From contig CALEPU010000124.1 of NCBI GenBank assembly GCA_937913075.1, positions 1 to 10,519 on the forward strand: 10,519 nucleotides of DNA. Direction: 5' to 3'. Each line of letters starts with the position of its first letter. Positions within the stretch are counted from its first letter, which is position 1. The position numbers and the translations under genes are program-made. Under the pieces are notes generated by a model. It made no database searches and had not been told where the DNA came from. It worked only from the letters and a program-made list of their open reading frames with translations. The DNA is from an uncultured Clostridia bacterium (GTDB lineage: Bacteria > Bacillota > Clostridia > Christensenellales > CAG-138). Shown here in pieces: positions 1-5,401 of this stretch.

Positions 1-488
1 TTAACCTTAAAAGATGCCTGTTAGTCAACCGCCTGCCGATTGCAGGAAGCGACAGCGAGCTTGTGTTAATTAACCTGCACCTTGAGGCTTATGACGACGG
101 CGAGGGCAAAATAGAGCAGACCAAGATGCTCTACGAGCTTTTGAGCGCGGAGTACGCAAAGGGCAATTACGTCATCGCGGGCGGCGATTTCAACCAGACC
201 TTCCCCGGCGCTTACTATTATGAGGCGCTGACCGAGGGCTGCTGGATGCCCGGCACGCTCGACGAAAACATCCCCGAGGGCTTCGGAATATTCTACGGCG
301 AGGGCGATACCCCCACCTGCCGCCTGCTCGACAAGCCCTATCGCGGCAACGAAAATCCCCAGTATTACATCATCGACGGCTTCCTCATTTCCAACAACAT
401 CACGGTAAATTCGCTCGAGGTAGTGGATCAGGGCTTCAAGTATTCCGATCATCAGCCCGTCCGCCTCGAAATAGTCCTCGGTGAGTAA
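1..488 (+). CDS. Endonuclease/exonuclease/phosphatase-family protein, 5' truncated
   Basis: The reading frame is open from the first complete codon (position 3) to TAA at 486-488, so the N-terminal part lies upstream of the window and 161 residues are visible. The fragment has the C-terminal half of the EEP (DNase I-like) fold: a strand ending in INLHLEAYDDG, a GGDFNQ motif carrying the metal- and phosphate-binding Asp and Asn, an IDGF strand, and a terminal SDHQPV motif with the catalytic Asp-His pair. This family hydrolyses phosphodiester or phosphomonoester bonds in nucleic acids, inositol phosphates or lipids. The segment between GDFNQ and SDH differs from the ExoIII encoded at 5402-6151, so it is not a second XthA. 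The substrate cannot be told, and any signal peptide would be outside the window. The stop codon overlaps the ribosome binding site of the PH-domain gene, which suggests one operon. Confidence 0.82.
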   Translation, partial: NLKRCLLVNRLPIAGSDSELVLINLHLEAYDDGEGKIEQTKMLYELLSAEYAKGNYVIAGGDFNQTFPGAYYYEALTEGCWMPGTLDENIPEGFGIFYGEGDTPTCRLLDKPYRGNENPQYYIIDGFLISNNITVNSLEVVDQGFKYSDHQPVRLEIVLGE

Positions 489-492
489 GGAG
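487..492 (+). promoter_or_regulatory. Ribosome binding site deciding the PH-gene start
   Basis: AAGGAG, 6 nt upstream of ATG 499 and overlapping the TAA stop of the preceding gene. It supports the ATG over the GTG at 481, which has no comparable site. Confidence 0.8.
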
Positions 493-498
493 CATACT

Positions 499-933
499 AT
501 GTCTAAGCTTGAAAAGAACAAGATAGAATACCTCTGGAAGGACAGGAAGCGTATCCTCGGCATGCCGCTCACCTTTATAAGATACCGCCTCGGCGAGGAC
601 AGGCTCTTCTTTGAGACCGGCTTCCTCTCCACCACTGTCGACGAGATACTGCTCTACCGCGTGCGCGATATAAGCGTCACCATATCCTTCTGGCAAAGGC
701 TCACGGGCGTCGGCACCGTCACTGTCGAATCGTCCGATAAGTCCATGCCCATACTCGCCATGCGCAATATAAAGCAGCCGCGCGAGGTGAAGGAGCTCCT
801 CCACAAGCAGGTAGAAAAGGCAAAGATAGCATACAGAGTCCGCTATAACGAAATGATGGGTGATATGGGTCCGGGACACGGCGGCATAGTGGATATGGAC
901 GGCGACGGGATACCCGATATTTTGGAGAATTGA
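499..933 (+). CDS. Small bacterial PH-domain protein with a C-terminal calcium-loop-like tail
   Basis: A 144-residue protein. ATG at 499 is preferred over in-frame GTG at 481 because AAGGAG (487-492) lies 6 nt before the ATG. Residues 25-108 resemble the bacterial PH-like domain (bPH_2 type): IRYRLGEDRLFFETGFLS, then a strand with VDEILLYRVRDISV, and QRLTGVGTVTVESSD. No membrane segment is visible, whereas many bPH_2 proteins have two, so this one is probably cytoplasmic. Residues 109-130 are basic and then glycine-rich. The protein ends in DMDGDGIPD (132-140), which fits a DxDxDGxxD calcium-binding loop as in EF-hand or thrombospondin type 3 repeats. A single loop at the very C-terminus of a PH protein is odd. 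The ligand is unknown. It is probably co-transcribed with the upstream EEP enzyme, since only 10 nt separate the two reading frames. The domain call is fairly secure and the function is not. Confidence 0.8.
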   Translation: MSKLEKNKIEYLWKDRKRILGMPLTFIRYRLGEDRLFFETGFLSTTVDEILLYRVRDISVTISFWQRLTGVGTVTVESSDKSMPILAMRNIKQPREVKELLHKQVEKAKIAYRVRYNEMMGDMGPGHGGIVDMDGDGIPDILEN

Positions 934-953
934 AGACTGAAAACTGAAAGCCG

Positions 954-977
954 AATGATCGATAATTAATGATCGAT
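954..977. repeat. Short direct repeat in the convergent intergenic gap
   Basis: AATGATCGAT occurs twice (954-963 and 968-977), separated by AATT, directly before the terminator hairpin. Each half contains the self-complementary ATCGAT. No function can be assigned. Confidence 0.5.
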
Positions 978-978
978 G

Positions 979-1010
979 CAGAAAATCCCCGCTGGCGCGG
1001 GGATTTTCTG
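979..1010. terminator. Bidirectional rho-independent-type terminator hairpin
   Basis: Perfect 14-bp inverted repeat: the left arm 979-992 contains AAAATCCCCGC, the loop is TGGC (993-996), and the right arm 997-1010 contains GCGGGGATTTT. The GC core is flanked by A-run and T-run on either side, so it presents a U-tract to transcripts from both directions. It lies between the convergent PH gene (stop at 933) and the M56 gene (stop at 1038), where a shared terminator is expected. Confidence 0.85.
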
Positions 1011-1037
1011 GCATTATCATGCAACTGCTTTTTGCTT

Positions 1038-3875
1038 TTACCCTCTGCTGACGTCCGTTACGACGCCGTTCACGACTGTGACGGTCATATCCGCCGTGCC
1101 GTCCTCGACGGGGCAATCGGTCACCTTGATGATGAAGCTCCAAACGCCGTTATCGCAGGAGGAAGATATAACGGACGTCTTGTTGAAGTCTTCAACGCCC
1201 ACGGCGTTCATTGCGAGGTATCTCGCGTTGTTTTCCGCCATTACCGCGTTGGCGTAGTCTATCCTCTCGGCGGCGGAGGCGGGGGTCTTATCGTAGTTAA
1301 ACGCCCTGTCGAACCTTTGCAGCTCCTCATGGCAGCGATACCAACCGTAAAGATCGGGCACAGTGAAGGCGTCCTTGCCGTACTGCTGCGCGAATATGCT
1401 GTGCACGTAGGGCTTCATGTCGGTAAAGGTAAGCGGCTTTCCCGTCATCGGATCGTAGAGCTGCCGCAGGGTGATATCGTAATCGGTACTGAAATTGATG
1501 AACGTCGTGTTGTCCCATATCTCGTTAAGCTCGTCGACGAAGGCAAGAAGCTTCTCCTTATCCAGGAGCTGCAAGGGATGAACCGAGAAGAGATTATACT
1601 CGATGCTGTTCTCGGCAAATACTTTGAGCTGCCCCTTTTCAACGTACATCAGGCAGTAGGTATCGCCGGTCATCCCGCCATACCATGCGCCGCGGTAATA
1701 GAGCAGGTAAGACTTGCCCTTGAGATTAACCGTGGCGTAGGTGCCCATGCCCGCGTGGCTTGTGGATATGGAGTAGGGCAGCGTCAGCCTCGTGCCGTCG
1801 CGAAGCTCTATAAAGGGTGTTGTCTCGCCCTGCTCGTCAAGCTCGGTAAGATTGAGATAGAGCATGCCCGCGTCGGTCTCGCGCTCAATGCCCGTGGGCC
1901 AGAAGGCGTATTGGTCCTCGCCGGTCTCGGGAGAGCTCGTTTCGGCAGTGCCGGTCATTATCTCGTTGGCTCGGCTGAGCTTTTCGGCAGGAGTAAGCTC
2001 CTGATCGAGCTTATCGAAGCCGAATTCCAGGTCCATACGCCCGAGCTGCTCGTAGCATATATACCTCTCCGTGCCTTCGGGCACTGTGAAGAGCATGCTT
2101 TCATAGCCTTCGTCTGTCGAGGCTCTTGTCAAGCCGCTGGAGGTCACGGTGCAGAGCTGCTTTAAAGCTATGCCCGTATCGGTCGAGAATATAAGGCGGC
2201 TGTGCTGCCAAATGCCGTTTACCTCGTCAACGTAGGCAAGCACCTCGTCCACGTCAACGGCGGGCAGAGGACGCACTGCGGAGACCTCAAACTCGACGCC
2301 GCCGCTGCGGAAGGCTTTGAGCCTGCCGTTTGCGACGGAGTAAAGGCTGTAAGCATCCTCGCATGCGCCGTTGTACCAGGTGGGCTGATAATAAAGCACG
2401 TACTCGCGCCCGCCAAGCTCCGTAATGCCGTAGGTCCCCCAGCCCGCATGGGAGGTGGATATCAGGGGCAGTGCGAGCTCAGTGCCGTCTGCAAGCCGCA
2501 GCATCGGCTGCACTCTGCCTTCCCTGTCAAATTCTTCTATATCAAGCGTGATGAAGTCCGCACTGCCGTCGCCGTCGATATCGAGCTGCCAGGTAAGCTC
2601 TGTAAGCGTCGGAGAGGATACGGAAGCATTGGGGTTCTTGATAGGCAGCAAGGGGAACTCTGCGGGATGGTTCGTCGCCCCTGCGGGATGGTCCGTCGCC
2701 ACTGCGGGATAATTGCCCGCCTCAGCGGGAGCTTCCGCAGCCGCCGAGGGAGCCTGCGTCTGCTCGGGGGAATAGGCTTGCTTTAAGCCTTCGGCGCTGC
2801 TCTGTCCGCCGAGGAAGGTGAAGCCCACAGCAACGAGGGCGATCGACATTACGACCGCGGCGACTGCAACGCCCATGCGGTGATGCTGCGCAATATGGAT
2901 TATGCGGCTTTTGAGCTCGCGCTTGCCGCTCGTCATCATGGTTGCGGCGCAGGCGATGGGAGCGTAGACCGACTGACGGGAGGAAAGCTCGATAAGCGTC
3001 CTGCCGTAGTCCTCTCGCTCATCCTCGCCGAGGGTCTTTATAGCGCCGGCGTCGGCAAAGAGCTCGCTGTCCCGCCTTGAAAGGAAGGCGGCTGCCCAAA
3101 CGAGCGGATTGTACCAGTGCAGCACCAAGGCGCAGGAGCGCAGCAGGGCAAAGAGCCCGTCGCCGTGACGGCGGTGCGCCTTCTCATGCGCAAGCACGCA
3201 GGCAAGCTTCTGCTCATCCTCGGCGTTTTCCTTGGAAATGTAGATAGTGTTCAAAAACAGACAGGAGGAATTGAGCCCCTCCACGCTGTACACGTGACAG
3301 CCCGCGTCAATGTCGAGCTTCTGCCGCCTTGCCCGAAGCTTCAAGTAAAAGCGCAGATTTGCGGCGATGAAGTAAACAGCCGCGAGCGCCATGCCCGTGT
3401 ACCAGATTATGTTTGCGATATCGCGCAGTTCAAGCGTTTTTTGCATACGCTCGAAGCGCTCCGGCGTAGCCTCGCTCAAAACCACAGTGGTCGAGGGAGC
3501 GGTATTGCCTGCCTGAGAAGACCCGACCTGCAAAGCGTCGGCCTCGGAAGCATCGTTCACGGAAGCGCTTGCCGCAGAAGGGATAAAGACAGTGGGGCGT
3601 TTGAGCTCGCCTATAACGGCGCCGTCCTCGCCAAGGGAAATGTAAGATATCTCGCGCACAGCTTCGATATCACGCACCGTCTGCGAGGAGCCGACGGCGC
3701 TGCCCACGCTTATTGGGCTCGAAAACACCGTGCCGGGGATCAAAAGCCTTAACAGCACGAGCCCCCAAAGCGCATACCTCAGCCCCGCGCTCAGCTTTTT
3801 GCCGAATATCGCGCGCACGGCTATCACCGCCGCGATAAGCACGCAGGAGGAGATAACCCAAACAGGCTCGGTCAT
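1038..3875 (-). CDS. BlaR1-like M56 membrane metalloprotease with a tandem-duplicated extracellular sensor
   Basis: A 945-residue protein whose ATG overlaps the blaI stop (ATGA), with AAGGAGG 10 nt upstream. Hydrophobic segments lie at about 5-24, 33-50, 155-178, 243-265 and 333-355. The cytoplasmic zinc protease between them has HEKAH (230-234) and a third ligand, Glu271, in RRDSELFAD, as in BlaR1/MecR1 (peptidase M56). In that family a signal outside the cell activates the protease, which inactivates BlaI. BlaR1 ends in a penicillin-binding domain of about 250 residues; here residues 356-945 follow instead. They comprise an Ala/Pro linker (356-426), two homologous repeats (about 427-640 and 657-880) aligned through ISTSHAG (472, 703), LYY, EVNGIW/ELNEIW and FSTD (563, 795), and a small module (881-945). 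I see no SxxK-SxN-KTG set. Repeat 1 opens with DIDGDGSADF, which resembles a calcium or FG-GAP loop; repeat 2 lacks it. The protease call is secure and the ligand unknown. Confidence 0.92.
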   Translation of the reverse strand: MTEPVWVISSCVLIAAVIAVRAIFGKKLSAGLRYALWGLVLLRLLIPGTVFSSPISVGSAVGSSQTVRDIEAVREISYISLGEDGAVIGELKRPTVFIPSAASASVNDASEADALQVGSSQAGNTAPSTTVVLSEATPERFERMQKTLELRDIANIIWYTGMALAAVYFIAANLRFYLKLRARRQKLDIDAGCHVYSVEGLNSSCLFLNTIYISKENAEDEQKLACVLAHEKAHRRHGDGLFALLRSCALVLHWYNPLVWAAAFLSRRDSELFADAGAIKTLGEDEREDYGRTLIELSSRQSVYAPIACAATMMTSGKRELKSRIIHIAQHHRMGVAVAAVVMSIALVAVGFTFLGGQSSAEGLKQAYSPEQTQAPSAAAEAPAEAGNYPAVATDHPAGATNHPAEFPLLPIKNPNASVSSPTLTELTWQLDIDGDGSADFITLDIEEFDREGRVQPMLRLADGTELALPLISTSHAGWGTYGITELGGREYVLYYQPTWYNGACEDAYSLYSVANGRLKAFRSGGVEFEVSAVRPLPAVDVDEVLAYVDEVNGIWQHSRLIFSTDTGIALKQLCTVTSSGLTRASTDEGYESMLFTVPEGTERYICYEQLGRMDLEFGFDKLDQELTPAEKLSRANEIMTGTAETSSPETGEDQYAFWPTGIERETDAGMLYLNLTELDEQGETTPFIELRDGTRLTLPYSISTSHAGMGTYATVNLKGKSYLLYYRGAWYGGMTGDTYCLMYVEKGQLKVFAENSIEYNLFSVHPLQLLDKEKLLAFVDELNEIWDNTTFINFSTDYDITLRQLYDPMTGKPLTFTDMKPYVHSIFAQQYGKDAFTVPDLYGWYRCHEELQRFDRAFNYDKTPASAAERIDYANAVMAENNARYLAMNAVGVEDFNKTSVISSSCDNGVWSFIIKVTDCPVEDGTADMTVTVVNGVVTDVSRG
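1236..1907 (-). repeat. Sensor repeat 2 of the M56 protein
   Basis: Encodes residues about 657-880. It aligns with repeat 1 at a near-constant offset of 231-232 residues through DGTRLTLP, ISTSHAGMGTY, YLLYY, FVDELNEIW and FSTD, and then a YRCHEEL/FDRAF segment matching YICYEQL/MDLEF. The acidic DxDxDG loop of repeat 1 is replaced by ERETDAG, so any metal site is lost here. Confidence 0.8.
1956..2597 (-). repeat. Sensor repeat 1 of the M56 protein
   Basis: Encodes residues about 427-640, starting LTWQLDIDGDGSADF and containing DGTELALP, ISTSHAGWGTY, YVLYY, YVDEVNGIW and FSTD. More than a third of positions match repeat 2 by eye, but the DNA copies are well diverged, so the duplication is old. 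Confidence 0.8.
2661..2723 (-). repeat. 21-bp tandem repeat coding the M56 linker
   Basis: Three in-frame 21-bp units begin with TGCGGGAT on the + strand (2661, 2682, 2703); a fourth degenerate unit may follow at 2724. On the coding strand they give heptapeptides of the type VATDHPA and GATNHPA in the linker between the last membrane helix and sensor repeat 1. The first two units differ at only a few bases, which suggests recent expansion by slippage. Confidence 0.8.
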
Positions 3876-4246
3876 TGCTTCTTCGCCTCCTTCAAAATAC
3901 GGTAAAGCTCTTCGATGTCATCGTCGGTGAGCTTGGACTCCTTCGCCATTGTGCTTACCAATAACCCTATGCCGCCCGTCCTTATCTTGCCGAGGGTAGC
4001 CCTCGCCTCGTCCATAACGGCGTCCTCGCGCTCGATAATGGGGTAAAACAGCTTCGACCTGCCGCCGGCGTCTATTCTTACCGCCTGCTTGTCGGCAAGA
4101 CGGTTGAGCATTATGTTTACGGTAGCCTTCGACCAGCCGGTGGTGCTTTTAAGCTCCTTGACCATCTCGGCTATCGTGCGCGGGCTGCTGTCCCACAAAA
4201 GGTTCATGAGCTTCCATTCGCCGTCGGAAAGCATTATCCTATCCAT
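3872..4246 (-). CDS. blaI: BlaI/MecI/CopY-family transcriptional repressor
   Basis: A 124-residue winged-helix repressor, the usual length for BlaI/MecI. ATG at 4246 is chosen because GAGGTGA lies 5 nt upstream and the protein then begins MDRIMLSDGEWKLMNLLWD, the typical family start; an in-frame start at 4303 would add 19 unlike residues across the promoter and operator. Residues 3-70 form the DNA-binding domain, with recognition helix around GWSKATVNIMLNRL (37-50) and wing GRSKLFYPI. Residues 75-124 are the helical dimerisation region, where BlaI is cut by its partner protease. The gene overlaps the downstream M56 gene by 4 bp, so the two are translationally coupled. It probably represses its own operon through the palindrome at 4271-4284. 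No beta-lactamase gene lies in the window, so the symbol denotes the family rather than proven beta-lactam response. Confidence 0.9.
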   Translation of the reverse strand: MDRIMLSDGEWKLMNLLWDSSPRTIAEMVKELKSTTGWSKATVNIMLNRLADKQAVRIDAGGRSKLFYPIIEREDAVMDEARATLGKIRTGGIGLLVSTMAKESKLTDDDIEELYRILKEAKKQ

Positions 4247-4270
4247 TAAGGTCACCTCACTCGAATAAAT

Positions 4271-4284
4271 ATAACACGTGTTAT
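4271..4284. promoter_or_regulatory. Putative BlaI operator palindrome
   Basis: ATAACACGTGTTAT is a perfect 14-bp palindrome between the predicted transcription start and the blaI ribosome binding site. The half-site TGTTAT (minus strand) recurs in direct orientation twice within the promoter at about 4296-4315, so a repressor could contact several half-sites. Known BlaI/MecI operators are likewise short dyads over their own promoter, although this one differs from the classical TACA/TGTA core. The site is seen; its function is inferred. Confidence 0.65.
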
Positions 4285-4293
4285 CTTGATGAT

Positions 4294-4322
4294 AGGATAA
4301 CACAATAGATAACAGATGTCAA
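4294..4322 (-). promoter_or_regulatory. Promoter of the blaI-M56 operon
   Basis: Minus strand: TTGACA (4322-4317), 17-nt spacer, TATCCT (4299-4294). The start would be near 4287, giving a leader of about 40 nt that includes the operator palindrome. The spacer carries a TGTTATC motif, and a second begins at its end and runs into the -10 box. Confidence 0.7.
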
Positions 4323-4328
4323 CCCCTG

Positions 4329-4356
4329 TTTTAAAAATTTTTTTAAAAAATTTTTT
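4329..4356. promoter_or_regulatory. Alternating A/T tracts upstream of the blaI promoter
   Basis: 28 bp of alternating T and A runs immediately upstream of the -35 box on the minus strand. Such tracts bend DNA and can act as an UP element for the RNA polymerase alpha subunit. The tract is seen; the role is inferred. Confidence 0.5.
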
Positions 4357-4385
4357 CTGAGCAAAGCAGAGGGAAAATTCTGAGG

Positions 4386-4450
4386 AATTATTAATGCGGA
4401 ATGCGGAATTGGAAATGCGTAATGCGTAATGCGTAATGCGTAATTATTAA
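4386..4450. repeat. AATGCGT heptamer repeat between AATTATTAA direct repeats
   Basis: Four consecutive AATGCGT units (4414-4441) are preceded by two AATGCGG units (4393-4406). AATTATTAA lies at both ends (4386-4394 and 4442-4450). No reading frame or structure explains it. The stretch 4451-4525 that follows shows no recognisable feature. Confidence 0.75.
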
Positions 4451-4525
4451 CGGGTGGAACGCAAGCCAACGACCTTCCCCTAAGAGTGACGCGGAGCGTT
4501 AAAACGGGGCAAAGGAGCCGACGAC

Positions 4526-4602
4526 CTGACAACGGGGACGGTTACTGTTGTCAGCAGCGAAAGCAGGTATAAAAGAGTCAAACATTTTTCCTGACAACGA
4601 AG
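4526..4602. repeat. REP-like unit 1 (forward copy plus truncated reverse end)
   Basis: Forward copy 4526-4554 (CTGACAAC, 13-nt core, GTTGTCAG). A half element CTGACAACGAA at 4591-4601 has lost its CCGTCCCC part where unit 2 begins. Confidence 0.7.
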
Positions 4603-4610
4603 CAGCCGAC

Positions 4611-4699
4611 CTGACAACGGGGACGGTTACTGTTGTCAGCAGCATAAGTATGATAAGGCAACGAACAATGTACCTGACAACGGAACCGTCCCCTTGTCA
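4611..4699. repeat. REP-like inverted pair, unit 2
   Basis: Forward copy 4611-4639, identical over 29 bp to that at 4526, and reverse copy 4675-4699 with core GGAACCGTCCCC. Total span 89 bp. Confidence 0.8.
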
Positions 4700-4774
4700 T
4701 GTCGGCGGGAAAATGGAAATTAGCTTGGTTTCGTTGACAAGGAGATGGCAAAGAGCAATTCAAGCTTTTCTTCG

Positions 4775-4864
4775 TTGACAAGGTGACGGTTCCTCTGTCA
4801 ATTTAGAGTTGTGTTCACCAAACAGTCTTTGCAGCTTGACAGAAGTAACCGTCCCCGTTGTCAA
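4775..4864. repeat. REP-like inverted pair, unit 3
   Basis: Forward copy 4775-4801 with core GGTGACGGTTCCTC, and reverse copy 4836-4864 with core AGTAACCGTCCCC. Total span 90 bp. A loose partial copy (CGTTGACAAGGAGA) precedes it at 4733. Confidence 0.8.
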
Positions 4865-4885
4865 ACCGGCTTGTTTTCAAAAACC

Positions 4886-4911
4886 TGACAAAAGAACCGT
4901 CCCCGTTGTCA
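4886..4911. repeat. Solo REP-like element, reverse orientation
   Basis: TGACAA, core AAGAACCGTCCCC, GTTGTCA. No forward partner is seen nearby. Confidence 0.75.
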
Positions 4912-4930
4912 AGCCGAGTTGATAGCAGGC

Positions 4931-4956
4931 AACCGGCTCCGAACCCCCGTTGTCAA
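4931..4956. repeat. Degenerate REP-like remnant
   Basis: Only the CCCCCGTTGTCAAGCCGAG side is kept; it matches the right flank of the element at 4886-4911 (GTTGTCAAGCCGAG). Confidence 0.55.
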
Positions 4957-4982
4957 GCCGAGCCTTGCGCAAGCAGCCGATG

Positions 4983-5056
4983 TGACTGTGGAACGGTTAT
5001 TCTTGTCAGACAGCTTTATCTTTAAGTGAACGACGGCATTTACCTGACAACGGAAC
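4983..5056. repeat. REP-like unit 4 (diverged forward copy plus truncated reverse end)
   Basis: Forward copy 4983-5008 (TGAC, core GGAACGGTTATTC, TTGTCA) with several substitutions, and half element CTGACAACGGAAC at 5044-5056, cut where unit 5 begins, as in unit 1. Confidence 0.65.
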
Positions 5057-5063
5057 AGCCGAC

Positions 5064-5154
5064 CTGACAACGGGGACGGTTACTGTTGTCAGCAGTGTAA
5101 GTGAGTCTAAAAGAGTAAAACCTTTTTCCTGACAACGGAACCGTCCCCTTGTCA
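5064..5154. repeat. REP-like inverted pair, unit 5
   Basis: Forward copy 5064-5092, identical over 29 bp to those at 4526 and 4611, and reverse copy 5130-5154, identical to 4675-4699. Total span 91 bp. Confidence 0.8.
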
Positions 5155-5186
5155 TGTCGGCGGGAAGGGAAACGAGTTTTGTATCG

Positions 5187-5276
5187 TTGACAAGGTGACG
5201 GTTCCTCTGTCAATTTAGAGTTGCATTCACTAAACTGCCTTTTCCGCTTGACAGAAGTAACCGTCCCCCTTGTCAA
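5187..5276. repeat. REP-like inverted pair, unit 6
   Basis: Forward copy 5187-5213, identical to 4775-4801, and reverse copy 5248-5276, one or two bases from 4836-4864. Total span 90 bp, the same as unit 3. Confidence 0.8.
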
Positions 5277-5329
5277 GCCAAGTTGGACGCAAGCGATCGG
5301 CCTCTCGTTGTGTTATAGTTGACCAAAGG

Positions 5330-5400
5330 TCAGCAGGGGAGGTGGCAGCGATATATCGGGCTAAGCCCGCTGCGATATATCCGCCGATAAGTTCCCCTGA
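5330..5400. terminator. Long imperfect hairpin downstream of xthA
   Basis: Outer arms TCAGCAGGGGA and TTCCCCTGA enclose GGTGG/CCGCC, GATATAT/ATATATC and an inner CGGGCT/AGCCCG stem; a bulge of about 5 nt interrupts the right side. It starts 1 nt after the xthA stop on the minus strand. It may end that transcript, but it lacks a clean U-tract and may equally be a repeat element, since it shares CGGATATATCGC with the hairpin at 9326-9360. Confidence 0.55.
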
Positions 5401-5401
5401 T

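Larger units (their letters stand above)
4526..5276. repeat. Array of REP-like palindromes (REPIN-type cluster)
   Basis: About twelve copies of a 25-29-bp element lie in 750 bp. Each has ends of the type TGACAAC/GTTGTCA and an asymmetric core, GGGGACGGTT (forward) or AACCGTCCCC (reverse). Most sit as forward-then-reverse pairs about 90 bp long, the architecture called REPIN when mobilised by a REP-associated tyrosine transposase. No transposase gene is in the window. The cluster fills most of the gap between blaI and xthA and has no credible gene of its own. Confidence 0.8.

Noticed and set aside
1..488. Second exodeoxyribonuclease III
   Set aside because: It has the same fold, but lacks the XthA-type WNVNG/YTPN context in the visible part and the region between GDFNQ and SDH is different, so only the superfamily can be named.
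969..2165. Long open frame of 398 codons antisense to the M56 gene
   Set aside because: It arises from codon bias of the opposite strand; the M56 frame has clear motifs and repeats over the same DNA. The same applies to the frames opposite the other genes.
1038..4246. Beta-lactam resistance operon
   Set aside because: BlaI and an M56 protease are present, but no beta-lactamase or penicillin-binding sensor domain is visible, so resistance cannot be claimed.
3872..4303. Longer BlaI starting at 4303
   Set aside because: The extra 19 codons run through the operator and the -10 box, and the site at 4252-4258 gives a good ribosome binding site for ATG 4246.
4526..5276. CRISPR array
   Set aside because: The repeats occur in both orientations, are unevenly spaced, and the sequences between them are partly homologous to each other. 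No cas genes are present.
4775..5276. TTGACA motifs in the array as promoters
   Set aside because: TTGACA here is simply the end of the repeat element; no consistent -10 box lies 16-18 bp away and no gene follows.
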